Notes: generated by a model from the sequence alone, not told the origin. Positions 1-8,872 are shown, numbered from the stretch's first letter. The stretch: 64,000 nucleotides of DNA from Rhizobium sp. Q54 (GCA_945947575.1 CAMEYM010000012.1:26951-90950), one strand, 5' to 3'. Made by a program: numbers and translations.

Positions 1-824
1 TCATCGAGCGCGCCGCACAACCGCCGCCGCCCCGCGCGACCCTCGTCAACGCCGGAACGGATTCACCGCGCGGCGGCACCTATGTCGTGCGCTACGGCGA
101 CACGCTCTCCGAGATCGCCGAGCGCACCCGCATCGACATGGGCCAGCTCGCCCGCCTCAACGGCATCATCGCGCCCTACAACATCCGCGCCGGCCAGACC
201 CTCGTGCTGCCCGGCGCGCTGACCGCCAGCCTGGCGCCCACCGGCCAGCTACCGCTCCTGCCGACCACCATCCAGGGCCAGATCGAGGTCCTCAGCCGCT
301 CGCCCCAAGGCTTCGCTACGAGGACGGCGGCGCCGACCCCGGTCACGCAGGTCGCGACGCGCGCCGATACCGCGCCCACGCTTCGCAACGCCACGCCGCT
401 GCCGTCGCCGCCCGCGCGCTCCGCCGGTGGCCTCACGTGGCCCCTCAAGGGCCAGGTAGTCTCGACGTTCGGCAGCAAGGGCGGTGGCGTTGCCAATGAC
501 GGCATCGACATCCGCGCGCCGCTCGGCACGCCGGTGGTTGCCATCGACAACGGCGTCGTCGCCTACGCCAGCGACGAGCTGAAAGCGCTCGGCAACCTCG
601 TGCTCATCCAGCACACCGGCGGCTGGGTCAGCGCCTATGCCAACGCCGGCAGTCTCAGCGTGAAGCGCGGCGACACTGTCAGCCGCGGTCAGCAGGTCGC
701 CACCGCAGGCCAAACCGGCAACGCGAAAGCACCCGGTATCCACTTCGAGCTCCGCCGCGGCACCACCGCCGTGGACCCGATCCCGTACCTCAACGGCGGC
801 GGCGTCGCGCTCGCCGCGCGCTGA
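1..824 (+). CDS. LysM and degenerate M23 (LytM/NlpD-like) peptidoglycan protein, 5' end outside window
   Basis: The frame is open to the left edge, so the N-terminus is missing; 273 residues are visible from base 3. A LysM domain (YVVRYGDTLSEIAERT, then RAGQTLVLPG) is followed by a low-complexity linker and a C-terminal LytM/M23 domain (VVSTFGSKGGG through IHFELRRGTTAVDP). The first zinc-ligand His expected before GIDI is Asn (ANDGIDI), and other active-site His positions are also replaced (SAYANAG; GIHFELR). E. coli NlpD has the same kind of loss, so this is probably an activator of amidases at division or a cell-wall-binding protein rather than an active peptidase. It ends one base before the convergent DUF815 gene begins, consistent with the usual alphaproteobacterial LysM/M23-DUF815-yajC neighbourhood. 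Confidence 0.85.
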   Translation, partial: IERAAQPPPPRATLVNAGTDSPRGGTYVVRYGDTLSEIAERTRIDMGQLARLNGIIAPYNIRAGQTLVLPGALTASLAPTGQLPLLPTTIQGQIEVLSRSPQGFATRTAAPTPVTQVATRADTAPTLRNATPLPSPPARSAGGLTWPLKGQVVSTFGSKGGGVANDGIDIRAPLGTPVVAIDNGVVAYASDELKALGNLVLIQHTGGWVSAYANAGSLSVKRGDTVSRGQQVATAGQTGNAKAPGIHFELRRGTTAVDPIPYLNGGGVALAAR

Positions 825-1769
825 CTAGCTCAGCTTGACGCCCAGCCGCCCGGCCAGGTCCTGAATGAACTGCCAGGCGACGCGTCCTGAGCGCGCGCCG
901 CGGAGTTGCGACCACTCGATGGCCTGGGCGTGCAAGTCGTCCGCGCGCAGGGCGTAGCGCTGGGCGTAGCCGTCCACCATGGCGAGGAAATCGTCCTGGC
1001 TGGCGGGATGGAAGCCGAGCCACAGGCCGAAGCGATCGGACAGCGACACCTTCTCGTCCACGGCCTCGCCGGGGCGGATGGCGCCAAGGGATTTGTCGCG
1101 CGCCTCCGGCGCGACCGCCTCGTTCTCGATCATCTGGCGGGGGATCATGTGGCGGCGGTTCGACGTCGCGTAGAACAGCACGTTGTCCGGCCGCCCCTCG
1201 ATGCCGCCTTCCAGGATCGCCTTGAGCGAGCGATAGCTTTCGCCGCCGTCGCGCGAAGAGCGCGCATCATCAACTCCTCCGAACGACAGGTCATCGCAGA
1301 ACACCAACCACCGCCGCGCGCCGCTCGCCAGCGCTGCCAGCAGGGCGGGCAGGGTGCCGATGTCGTCGCGATGCAGCTCCACGAGCGCGAGTGCGCCGGC
1401 CCGGTCGACGTTCACCGCCGCATGCACCGCCTTTACCAACGAACTCTTGCCCATGCCCTTGGCGCCCCACAGCAGGGCGTTGTTCGCCGGCAGGCCGCCC
1501 GCGAAACGCTGGGTATTGGCGAGCAGGGTGTCGCGTTGATTGTCGATGCCCTTGAGCAACGCGAGCTCCGTGCGCGACATCCGCGTCGCCGCGCGCAGGT
1601 GCGTGCTTTCCCACACGAACGCATCGGCCGCGCTCAAGTCAGGCGCGGCGGGGGCAGGGGGCGCCAGGCGCTCCAGCGCCGCGGCGATGCGCCGCAGCGC
1701 GTCCGCCTGGTTCGCCTCGGCGGTGTCCACAGCCGCAGCCTGGGGCTTGAATTCGGATGGGCGCGCCAT
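825..1769 (-). CDS. DUF815-family AAA+ ATPase
   Basis: This 314-residue protein belongs to the DUF815 (YjeA/PF05673-like) P-loop ATPases, whose cellular role is poorly defined. Walker A is WGAKGMGKSSLV near residue 100 and Walker B is RRWLVFCDDLSF. The family block EKVSLSDRFGLWLGFHP lies near the C-terminus. The reading frame continues upstream, but the ATG at 1769 (MARPSEF) gives the normal length. Near residues 217-226 the family's usual short ENE-to-PGEAV spacing is lengthened by AVAPEARDKSL, encoded by a copy of the dispersed palindromic element (1095-1115). It is convergent with the upstream M23 gene and divergent from yajC. Confidence 0.85.
   Translation of the reverse strand: MARPSEFKPQAAAVDTAEANQADALRRIAAALERLAPPAPAAPDLSAADAFVWESTHLRAATRMSRTELALLKGIDNQRDTLLANTQRFAGGLPANNALLWGAKGMGKSSLVKAVHAAVNVDRAGALALVELHRDDIGTLPALLAALASGARRWLVFCDDLSFGGVDDARSSRDGGESYRSLKAILEGGIEGRPDNVLFYATSNRRHMIPRQMIENEAVAPEARDKSLGAIRPGEAVDEKVSLSDRFGLWLGFHPASQDDFLAMVDGYAQRYALRADDLHAQAIEWSQLRGARSGRVAWQFIQDLAGRLGVKLS
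1095..1115 (-). repeat. GC palindromic element copy inside the DUF815 gene
   Basis: GTCGCGC and GCGCGAC form a perfect 7-bp inverted repeat around a 7-base loop. Read on the minus strand it begins with the family core GTCGCGCCGGAGGCGCGC and is translated as VAPEAR. The same peptide appears at the putA and queA copies. Confidence 0.7.
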
Positions 1770-1898
1770 ACGTGGGGAACTACCTCCGACTGGCTGAATC
1801 ACCCGGATTTCCGGCGCGAACGGCCTGGGTCGCCGTAGGCAAAGCAGGTGCCGGGGGTTATAGTCCCCCCCTCGTTTCCGTTCCATCCAGAGCACCGC

Positions 1899-2306
1899 AT
1901 GTTCGTCACACCCGCCTATGCCCAGGCACAAGGCGCGACCGGCATTGAGACCCTGTGGTCCTTTCTGCCGATCATCCTGATCTTCTTCGTTCTCTACTTC
2001 CTGCTGTTCCGGCCCCAGCAGAAGAAGCAGCGCGAACATCAGGCCATGGTCGATGCCGTCAAGCGCGGCGACCAGGTCGTCACCGCTGGTGGCATCGTCG
2101 GCAAGGTCGTCAAAGTCGGCGAGGAGGGCCGCATCTCCGTCGAGATTGCCCCCAACGTGAAGGTCGAGGTGCTCAAGTCGACCCTCGCCGACGTGCTGTC
2201 CAAGCCGATTCCGGCCGACGCCGGTAAGGGTAAAGGCAAGGACAAGGCGCCGCCCAAAGCAGAGCCCGAGGCTGCGGCGGACGACACCCAGAAGGCGAAC
2301 CCCTAG
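1899..2306 (+). CDS. yajC: Preprotein translocase subunit YajC
   Basis: YajC is a small single-pass membrane protein of the SecDF-YajC complex, which associates with SecYEG during protein export. The 135-residue product has a short N-terminus, one membrane segment (LPIILIFFVLYFLLF) and then the family hallmark RPQQKKQREH, followed by a cytoplasmic domain with GDQVVTAGGIVGKV. The ATG at 1899 (MFVTPAYAQ) gives a normal YajC start; an in-frame ATG 51 bases upstream would add an atypical Pro-rich leader. secD starts 11 bases downstream, so yajC-secD-secF form one operon. The C-terminal tail is Lys- and Ala-rich and looks disordered. Confidence 0.95.
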   Translation: MFVTPAYAQAQGATGIETLWSFLPIILIFFVLYFLLFRPQQKKQREHQAMVDAVKRGDQVVTAGGIVGKVVKVGEEGRISVEIAPNVKVEVLKSTLADVLSKPIPADAGKGKGKDKAPPKAEPEAAADDTQKANP

Positions 2307-2317
2307 GCCGCACGCTC

Positions 2318-3940
2318 ATGTTGTATTTTGCGCGCTGGAAGGTTCTCGCGATCATTGCCACGCTGGTCGCCGGGTTTGTGTACCTGGCGCCGAACTTCCT
2401 GTCCGTCGAGACCCGGGCCGCGCTGCCCGAATGGTTCCCGCACAAAGCTATCAATCTGGGCTTGGACTTACGGGGCGGGTCTCAGCTTTTGCTTGAAGTC
2501 GATACCCGTGCCGTCGTGCGCGAGCGTCTCACCGCTGTCGTCGACGACACCCGCATGGCTCTCCGCGAGGTCGGTATCGGCTACGCGCCGGCGCCGGCAG
2601 TCGGGGCCGACAACGTCATCCGCTTCAGTCTTGTGAGGCCGGAGCAGATCGCCGAGGCGCGCACCAAGATCGAGGCGCTCGCCCTCGCCGTGCAGACCGG
2701 CGCGTTCGGCACAAACCAGCCCGACATCGCCGTCACGAATAACGGCGTCGACTTCGAGGTCCGCTTGTCCGACGCGGCCGCCACCCAACGCGCCCTCAAC
2801 GCGGTGCAGCAGTCGATCGAGGTCGTGCGCCGCCGCATCGACGAGACCGGCACCGCCGAGCCCTCGATCCAGCGCCAGGGCACCGGCCGCATCCTCGTCC
2901 AGCTGCCCGGCGTCGACGACCCGGACCGTATCAAGCGCCTGCTCGGCCGCACCGCCAAGCTGACCTTCCAGATGGTGGACAACGACACCGTCCTCGCCGA
3001 CGCCGTCGCCGGCCGTCTGCCGCCGGGCTCCGAGATCGTCCTGTCCGAGAACGAGTTCAACCTCGATGGCACGCCCATGCGCTATGTCCTGCGCAGCCGC
3101 GCCATCATCACCGGCGAGATGCTGGTGGATGCCCACCCCACCACCGACGGCCGCACCGGCCAGCCGGTGGTGTCGATGCGCTTCGACCCGACCGGCTCGC
3201 GCCGCTTCGGCGATACCACCAGCGAGAACGTCGGCAAGCGCTTCGCCATTGTCCTCGACGGCAAGGTCATCAGCGCGCCCGTCATCCAGGAGCCGATTCT
3301 GGGCGGCGTCGGTCAGATCTCCGGCAACTTCACCATCGCCTCGGCCAACGAGTTGGCCGTGCTGCTGCGCGCCGGCGCTTTGCCTGCCCCCCTCGTCGTG
3401 CTGGAAGAGCGCACTGTCGGCCCGGGCCTCGGCGCCGACTCGGTGCGCGCCGGCCAGATCGCCTCGATCATCGGCCTGGTCGGAATGATCGCGTACATGT
3501 TCGCTACCTATGGCCCGTTCGGCTTCTTCGCCAACGCCGCGCTGGTGGTGAACATCGTACTCATCATGTCCGTTATGACGGCGCTGCAGCAGGCCCTGAC
3601 GCTGCCCGGCATCGCCGGCATCGTGCTCACCATGGGCATGGCGGTGGACGCCAACGTGCTCATCAACGAACGCATCCGCGAAGAAATGGCAGCGGGGCGC
3701 ACTGTGCTGTCGGCGCTCGAAGCCGGCTACAAGCGCGCCATGACGACGATCATCGACTCCAACCTGACCGCGTTCATCACCGGCGTGATCCTGTATCTGC
3801 TCGGCACGGGCCTGGTGAAGGGCTTCGCCGTGACCCTGTGCATCGGCATCATCACCTCGATGTTCACCGCGGTGACGTTCTCGCGCTGGCTCACCTCGAT
3901 GTGGGTGAAGCGCGTGCGCCCCCGCACCATCGAGGTCTGA
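2318..3940 (+). CDS. secD: Protein translocase subunit SecD
   Basis: SecD is an RND-fold membrane protein that uses proton motive force to help pull exported proteins across the membrane. The 540-residue protein has an N-terminal membrane helix (VLAIIATLVAGFVYLAP), the conserved NLGLDLRGGSQLLLEVD motif, a large periplasmic region and five C-terminal membrane helices with the motif VDANVLINERIREE. Length and architecture are complete. It is separated from secF by only 3 bases and follows yajC by 11, so the three are almost certainly co-transcribed. Confidence 0.97.
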   Translation: MLYFARWKVLAIIATLVAGFVYLAPNFLSVETRAALPEWFPHKAINLGLDLRGGSQLLLEVDTRAVVRERLTAVVDDTRMALREVGIGYAPAPAVGADNVIRFSLVRPEQIAEARTKIEALALAVQTGAFGTNQPDIAVTNNGVDFEVRLSDAAATQRALNAVQQSIEVVRRRIDETGTAEPSIQRQGTGRILVQLPGVDDPDRIKRLLGRTAKLTFQMVDNDTVLADAVAGRLPPGSEIVLSENEFNLDGTPMRYVLRSRAIITGEMLVDAHPTTDGRTGQPVVSMRFDPTGSRRFGDTTSENVGKRFAIVLDGKVISAPVIQEPILGGVGQISGNFTIASANELAVLLRAGALPAPLVVLEERTVGPGLGADSVRAGQIASIIGLVGMIAYMFATYGPFGFFANAALVVNIVLIMSVMTALQQALTLPGIAGIVLTMGMAVDANVLINERIREEMAAGRTVLSALEAGYKRAMTTIIDSNLTAFITGVILYLLGTGLVKGFAVTLCIGIITSMFTAVTFSRWLTSMWVKRVRPRTIEV

Positions 3941-3943
3941 GCC

Positions 3944-4903
3944 ATGGCCTTCCGCCTCAAGCTCGTCCCTGACCGCTCCAACTTCAACTTCATGAAGTGG
4001 CGCGCGGTCGGCTTCCTGTTTTCGGCGCTGCTGACCTACATCTCGCTCGGTATTCTGTTCACCAGCGGCCTCAACCTCGGCATCGACCTCAAGGGCGGCC
4101 TCATGATCGAGGTGCGCACCCTGGAGACGCCCGACATCGGCGCCATGCGCGCCGCCGTCGACCGCCTCAACCTCGGCGAAGCCGGCATGCAGCAGCTCGG
4201 CGACGACAACGACGTTCTGCTGCGCCTGCCGCAGCAGCCCGGCGGCGAGCAGGCTAACCAGGAGCTCGCGACGCGCGTGAAGGTCGCGCTGGAGGAAGTC
4301 GTCGGCGCCGTCGAGTATCGCCGCGTCGAGTTCGTCGGCCCGCAGGTGTCGGGCGAGCTCATCGTCAACGGCGCGCTCGCCGTCGGCCTGGCGATTACCG
4401 CGATGCTCGCCTACATCTGGATTCGTTTCGAATGGCAGTTCGGCATCGGCACGACCATGGCCTTGGTCTTCGACGCCGTGACGACGCTCGGACTCTTTTC
4501 CTTGCTGCAGCTCGAGTTCAACCTGCCGATCATCGCGGCCATCCTCACTACCATCGGCTACTCGATGAACGATAAGGTCGTGATCTTCGACCGCGTCCGC
4601 GAGAACCTGCGCAAGTACCGCTCGATGCCGCTGATCGACCTGCTCAACCGCTCGATCAACGACACGCTGGCGCGCACCATCAACACCAGCTTCACCACGC
4701 TGATCGCGGTGCTGGCGCTGCTCTTCTTCGGCGGCGACGTGCTGCGCGAGTTCAACCTGGCCATGACCTGGGGCGTGTTCATCGGCACGTTCTCGTCGAT
4801 GTACATCGCCGCTCCGGCGCTGCTGTACTTGAGCCTCAACCGAGGCGCGATGGCGAAGAGCGAATCCACCGCCGCCACGCCGGCCGCTTCGCCGGCCGAG
4901 TAG
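3944..4903 (+). CDS. secF: Protein translocase subunit SecF
   Basis: SecF pairs with SecD to form the proton-driven part of the export machinery. The 319-residue product shows the N-terminal helix, the LGIDLKGGLMIEVRT motif and a C-terminal RND membrane block with TIGYSMNDKVVIFDRVREN. The extreme C-terminus is an Ala-rich tail. The gene directly follows secD, and the next gene starts one base after its stop codon. Confidence 0.97.
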   Translation: MAFRLKLVPDRSNFNFMKWRAVGFLFSALLTYISLGILFTSGLNLGIDLKGGLMIEVRTLETPDIGAMRAAVDRLNLGEAGMQQLGDDNDVLLRLPQQPGGEQANQELATRVKVALEEVVGAVEYRRVEFVGPQVSGELIVNGALAVGLAITAMLAYIWIRFEWQFGIGTTMALVFDAVTTLGLFSLLQLEFNLPIIAAILTTIGYSMNDKVVIFDRVRENLRKYRSMPLIDLLNRSINDTLARTINTSFTTLIAVLALLFFGGDVLREFNLAMTWGVFIGTFSSMYIAAPALLYLSLNRGAMAKSESTAATPAASPAE

Positions 4904-4904
4904 G

Positions 4905-5285
4905 GTGGCCGTCGAGGCCATCCCGCTCGTTCCGCGCGGCCATCAGCAAGTCATCCAGAGCTACGGCGGTGGTGGCTTTACCGTCGCCGGCCAGCGCTAT
5001 CGCGGCGATGTGCTGGTCTTTCCCGAACGCACCGTCGCCTGGTCCGGCACGGCGGACCCTTCGCTCGAGTCGCTCGCCGATGTGGCCGCGGCCGGCGCCG
5101 ATGTGGCGCTCCTCCTGCTCGGCTTGGGTATCAACGGCGGGCTCGCGGCGCCGGCGTTGCGCGCCGCGCTCAAGAAGTCGGGTATCGCGGTCGAGGCCAT
5201 GACGACCGCCGCTGCCTGCCGTACCTTCAATGTGTTGCTGGCCGAAGAGCGCCGCGTCGCCGCCGCGCTCCTGGCCATCGAGTAG
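4905..5285 (+). CDS. Mth938-like domain (DUF498/NDUFAF3 family) protein
   Basis: This 126-residue protein has the DUF498 fold signature: RYRGDVLVFPERTVAW, a hydrophobic ALLLLGLGI strand, a second half with IAVEAMTTAAACRTFNVL and a C-terminal RRVAAALL. Mitochondrial homologues (NDUFAF3) help assemble respiratory complex I; the bacterial role is not established. The start codon is GTG, one base after the secF stop, so translation is probably coupled. Its position after secF is common in alphaproteobacteria. Confidence 0.85.
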   Translation: MAVEAIPLVPRGHQQVIQSYGGGGFTVAGQRYRGDVLVFPERTVAWSGTADPSLESLADVAAAGADVALLLLGLGINGGLAAPALRAALKKSGIAVEAMTTAAACRTFNVLLAEERRVAAALLAIE

Positions 5286-5291
5286 GGACCG

Positions 5292-5429
5292 ATGAACAAA
5301 TCCAAGCTCGCCGTGATCGTCGTCTTGGCCGCCGCCCTGGCGCTCGTCGTCGCCACGGTCGCCGTCACGAACTACCTCGCCAGCACGGTCGTGATGCCGG
5401 GCGAGGAGATCGACCCGCACGCGCCATAA
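5292..5429 (+). CDS. Small single-pass membrane protein (45 aa), unknown function
   Basis: An ATG six bases after the preceding stop opens a 45-residue frame with a positively charged N-terminus (MNKSKL), one strongly hydrophobic segment (AVIVVLAAALALVVATVAV) and a short acidic C-terminus (GEEIDPHAP). The layout is that of a membrane-anchored micropeptide or an uncleaved signal anchor. Its close spacing suggests it is the last gene of the yajC-secDF operon. I do not recognise a family. Confidence 0.5.
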   Translation: MNKSKLAVIVVLAAALALVVATVAVTNYLASTVVMPGEEIDPHAP

Positions 5430-5512
5430 GAGGCCGCATCACAACGTTCGGTTGCGGTTTTCCCACCGCCGCTTGTTGAATGCTACACTTTGCTCCCTCG
5501 GGTTGTGCGCCT

Positions 5513-5600
5513 CCGGCGCGCTGGGAGACCTGGGTCGAGCGGCGCGCTCGCAAGGCGCGCGCAGGGAGTGTCGCGCCGCAAGGCGCGCGCAGGAATTGGG
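5513..5600. repeat. GC palindromic element cluster upstream of the first PQQ dehydrogenase
   Basis: This part of the 172-base gap before the dehydrogenase gene has TGCGCCTCCGGCGCGC, which contains the inverted family core, followed by two near-direct repeats of CGCAAGGCGCGCGCAGG. It would be transcribed as the 5' leader of the gene and could fold strongly. Confidence 0.5.
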
Positions 5601-5601
5601 T

Positions 5602-7407
5602 ATGAACAGCCGCGGCAGGACGTGGCGGCGCGGATTCGTCTGCGCGGCGGTGATGGCCGCCTGTGCCGTCCCACATTCCGCGTCTGCCCGGGACATCACC
5701 GACACGCGCCTCGTCAACGCCGATGCCGAGCCCGACAACTGGCTGCATCATCACCAGAACTACGCCGGCCATCGCTTCGGCAACCTCACCCAGATCAACG
5801 CCGGCAACGTCCGCGGCCTCAAGCTCGCGGCGATGGTCCTGCTGGGCGGCCAGACGCGCGCTGAGGGTGGCCGCCAAGGCATGACGCGCTTGGAAGGCAC
5901 GCCGCTCGCCGAAGACGGGTACGTCTACGTCACCGACGGCTGGGGCTCGCTCTACAAGCTCGACTTGCGCAGCGGCAACCGCGCCGACTTCGTCTGGAAG
6001 ATGGACCCGCGCATCGACAAGGTCTGGGCGGGCGACGTCGCCTGCTGCGGCGTCAACAACCGCGGCGCCGCGCTGTGGAAGGACCAGGTCATCTCCATCG
6101 CCCTGGATGGCCGCCTGTTCGCCGTCCACAAGGAGTCCGGCCAGATCACTTGGGAGCGCAAGGTCGCCGATCCCGGCGTCGCCGAGACGCTGACCACCGC
6201 GCCGCTCGTCATCCGCGACATGGCGATCGTCGGCCCCGCCGGCGCCGAGTACGGCATCCGCGGCTGGCTCGAGGCGACGGACCTCGTCAACGGCACCGCG
6301 CTGTGGCGCACCTACACGGTCCCGGCCAAGGGCGAGAAGTTCAACGACACCTGGGCGGACAACTACAACGCCTGGGAAACCGGCGGCGGCTCGATCTGGG
6401 TGACCGGCACCTACGACCCGCAGCTCAATCTGATGTACTGGGGCACCGGCAATCCGGCGCCGCAGATCGACGCCGAGTACCGGCCGGGCGACAACCTCTA
6501 CACCGACAGCCTGCTGGCGATGGATCCCAACACCGGCTCTATTAAGTGGTTCTTCCAGTACACGCCCAACGACCCGTTCGATTACGACGAGGTCGCCGAG
6601 CATCCGCTCATCGACCTCGAGATCGGCGGCGCCACGCGCCGGCTGGTGACCCACGCGGGGCGCAACGGCTTCTTCTACGGCTTCGATCGCGTCTCCGGCG
6701 AGTTCCTCTACGGCCGCCAGTACCCAAACCTGGTGACGTGGACCAACGGCCTCGATCCCAAGACGGGGCGCCCGCTCGCCTACAATCCCAACACGGCCGT
6801 GCAGCAGTACAACCTCGGCACGGTGCCGCGCCGTGGCGTCGTCGGCGTGTTCTGCCCGGCGCTCGCCGGTGGCAAGAACTGGGAGCCGTCATCGTATAGC
6901 CGTACCCTGCGCATGGTGTTTACGCCCAGCACCGAGGGCTGCTCGGCCTACGTCGCCGAGAACGACGGCCACTTCGAGGGCAAGCTCGGCGGCACCTTCC
7001 GCAAGCGCACCATGTGGGACGGCCGCGCCCCGGCGCCGCCCGACACGCCGCTGCCGCTGGCGCAAACCGCGTTCTCGCTCAACGCCATCGACCCGCGCAG
7101 CGGCGAGGTGCGCTTCAAGCTGATGCAGGACGCCAAGACCTGGGGCGTGCTCGCCACCGCTGGTGGCATCGTGTTCGGCGGCAACCAGCTCGGCGATGTC
7201 TTCGCGGTGGATGCGCGTACGCTCAACACTCTCTGGACCTTCAACGTCGGCACCGCTATCCAGGCGCCACCGATGACGTTCGCGGTCGGCGGCCGCCAGT
7301 ACGTCGCCATCATGGCCGGCGGTGCCGCGGGTGCCGCCCAGCGTGTGCTGCGCAACTCCACGGCGCTCTTCACGCCGTCCAACTACGTGTTCTTCTTCGC
7401 CCTGTGA
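5602..7407 (+). CDS. PQQ-dependent alcohol dehydrogenase, lanthanide-type active site (paralogue 1)
   Basis: This is a periplasmic quinoprotein dehydrogenase of the methanol/ethanol family, 601 residues from the ATG at 5602, which opens a clear signal peptide ending at SASA-RD. It has the adjacent-Cys pair that contacts PQQ (GDVACCGVNNRG), the metal-ligand Glu (GPAGAEYGIRG), the Asn (YWGTGNPAP) and the catalytic Asp followed two residues later by a second Asp (DPFDYDEVAE). In this superfamily the second Asp marks lanthanide-dependent enzymes (XoxF, ExaF/PedH type), where calcium enzymes carry Ala or Ser. There is no fused cytochrome domain. The substrate cannot be told. A paralogue lies at 8944-10770; no PQQ biosynthesis genes are in the window. 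Confidence 0.88.
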   Translation: MNSRGRTWRRGFVCAAVMAACAVPHSASARDITDTRLVNADAEPDNWLHHHQNYAGHRFGNLTQINAGNVRGLKLAAMVLLGGQTRAEGGRQGMTRLEGTPLAEDGYVYVTDGWGSLYKLDLRSGNRADFVWKMDPRIDKVWAGDVACCGVNNRGAALWKDQVISIALDGRLFAVHKESGQITWERKVADPGVAETLTTAPLVIRDMAIVGPAGAEYGIRGWLEATDLVNGTALWRTYTVPAKGEKFNDTWADNYNAWETGGGSIWVTGTYDPQLNLMYWGTGNPAPQIDAEYRPGDNLYTDSLLAMDPNTGSIKWFFQYTPNDPFDYDEVAEHPLIDLEIGGATRRLVTHAGRNGFFYGFDRVSGEFLYGRQYPNLVTWTNGLDPKTGRPLAYNPNTAVQQYNLGTVPRRGVVGVFCPALAGGKNWEPSSYSRTLRMVFTPSTEGCSAYVAENDGHFEGKLGGTFRKRTMWDGRAPAPPDTPLPLAQTAFSLNAIDPRSGEVRFKLMQDAKTWGVLATAGGIVFGGNQLGDVFAVDARTLNTLWTFNVGTAIQAPPMTFAVGGRQYVAIMAGGAAGAAQRVLRNSTALFTPSNYVFFFAL

Positions 7408-7414
7408 GGCAACC

Positions 7415-8062
7415 ATGAACGTCATTGCGCGCGTCGCGGTCGTGGCCTTGGCGCTGACCGCTCCCTGGTCCGCTGGCGCCCAGAACCTTGCTCTCGACGA
7501 CTACGCCGAGCTCGTGCGTCTGTGCGGCACCCAGGCTTACGCGATGGTCGAGTCGATCATCACCTTTCGCGACGGCATCACCGTCGCGGTCGAGGCCACC
7601 GCCGCGCTGCCCGGACCTGCCGACCAGCGCTTGATGGCCACCGTCGCGCAAGCCACTGGCGCGGGTGCGGGGCGCATGTTCGACACGCTGAGCGACTGCC
7701 TGATCGAGTTGCGCGAAGGCCTGGAGCAGTCGGCGCTCGCCTTCCTCTACGCGCAGGAGATCGGCCTCGAGGTCGACTTCGCCATCGACGAGGTCAACGG
7801 CGCCTTCGCCGTCATCGACGAGGCCGAGGCCGCTTTGCGCGCCAAGTGGGGTACCGCCGGCACCGCCCAAGCCGCGACCGCCCTGCAGCCGTTCCGCGAC
7901 TTCGCCTTCGATCTCGAAGGCTACCTGGAGGAAGCCCGCGATTTCGTCGCCGTCCTCGTGGAGCGCACCGCGCCCGCGACTACGCCCGGCGCCGTTCCCC
8001 CCGCGATCACACCACCGGGCGCCGCGCAGCCTCCTGCGGCTCCGCGCCCCGCGCCGCTGTAG
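7415..8062 (+). CDS. Secreted protein of unknown function
   Basis: This 215-residue protein starts at the ATG at 7415, seven bases after the dehydrogenase stop, and opens with a signal peptide (VAVVALALTAPWSAGAQ). The mature part looks largely alpha-helical and acidic, with two Cys (VRLCGTQ and SDCLIEL), and ends in a Pro/Ala-rich tail. The spacing suggests co-transcription with the dehydrogenase, so it may be a periplasmic partner of it, but it has no similarity I recognise to cytochromes or XoxJ-like binding proteins. Confidence 0.7.
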   Translation: MNVIARVAVVALALTAPWSAGAQNLALDDYAELVRLCGTQAYAMVESIITFRDGITVAVEATAALPGPADQRLMATVAQATGAGAGRMFDTLSDCLIELREGLEQSALAFLYAQEIGLEVDFAIDEVNGAFAVIDEAEAALRAKWGTAGTAQAATALQPFRDFAFDLEGYLEEARDFVAVLVERTAPATTPGAVPPAITPPGAAQPPAAPRPAPL

Positions 8063-8078
8063 CGCGCGACAGCGCGCT
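8061..8078. terminator. Bidirectional hairpin between convergent genes
   Basis: AGCGCGC and GCGCGCT form a perfect 7-bp stem with a GACA loop. The left arm overlaps the TAG of the secreted protein gene and the right arm abuts the TAA of the opposing pentapeptide gene, so one hairpin serves both ends. There is no long T tract. Confidence 0.5.
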
Positions 8079-8872
8079 TACGGCGCGACGCGCACCTCGC
8101 CATCCGGCATCACCGTATCCACCATCGTCGCGCCGTCGAACACCGTGTCGATCGTCGTCGCTCCTTGCAGGCGCGCGTTGGTGAGATTGGTGCGCGCCAG
8201 GTTCGCCCCCGTCAGGTCCGCTCCGTAGAGGTCGGCGTCCTTCAGGTTGGCGCCCTCCAGGTTGGTCCCGCGCATCGTCGCGAACGGCAGGTCGGCGACC
8301 TCCAGGTTGGCGCCGCGCATGTCGAGCCTTCCCAGGTTCACCTGATCGAACCGCGACCCGCCCAGGTATGCGTTGCGGAACACCGTGCCGCCCACCGACG
8401 CGTTGCGGAAGTCGCTGTCGATGAGCTTGGCGTCCTCGAACGTCGCACGCTGCAGCCGCGCGCGAATCAGAATCGTCTCGACTCCGTACGCCCCGCGGAA
8501 GTTCGCGCCGGTGCCGTCGGTGAGATACAGGTTGGCGCGAGTCAGCGTCGCCTCCGATAGGTCGGTGCCCCGCACATTGGCGCGCGACAGGTTGGCGCCT
8601 TCCAGGTCCGCGCCCTTCAGGTTGGCGCCCTCCAGATTGGCGAGATACAGATTCGCCGCGCCCAGGATGGCGCGCTCCAGATTGGCGCCCTTCAGTTCGC
8701 GCCGCTGCAGGTCGGCGCCTTCCAACATGCAGCCGGCGCAATCGTTGACGCGCCCTGACAGGAACGCGGTCTCGCGCTCGCCAGGCGCCGGTGGGGCAGG
8801 GGTCTGCGCTTGCGCAAAGCCCGCGGCCATCACCGCCGCCAGTATCCCTGCCGCAATCCGACCCGCCACCAT
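8078..8872 (-). CDS. Secreted pentapeptide-repeat protein
   Basis: This 264-residue protein has an N-terminal signal peptide (AAGILAAVMAAGFAQAQ) and a short DCAGCML segment, and then almost only pentapeptide repeats of the A(D/N)LXX type (for example GANLKGADLEGANLSRANV), which fold as a right-handed quadrilateral beta-helix. Such proteins are usually structural or protein-binding; an export signal argues against the DNA-gyrase-mimic role of cytoplasmic members. It is divergent from the second PQQ dehydrogenase, with 71 bases between starts. Confidence 0.85.
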   Translation of the reverse strand: MVAGRIAAGILAAVMAAGFAQAQTPAPPAPGERETAFLSGRVNDCAGCMLEGADLQRRELKGANLERAILGAANLYLANLEGANLKGADLEGANLSRANVRGTDLSEATLTRANLYLTDGTGANFRGAYGVETILIRARLQRATFEDAKLIDSDFRNASVGGTVFRNAYLGGSRFDQVNLGRLDMRGANLEVADLPFATMRGTNLEGANLKDADLYGADLTGANLARTNLTNARLQGATTIDTVFDGATMVDTVMPDGEVRVAP

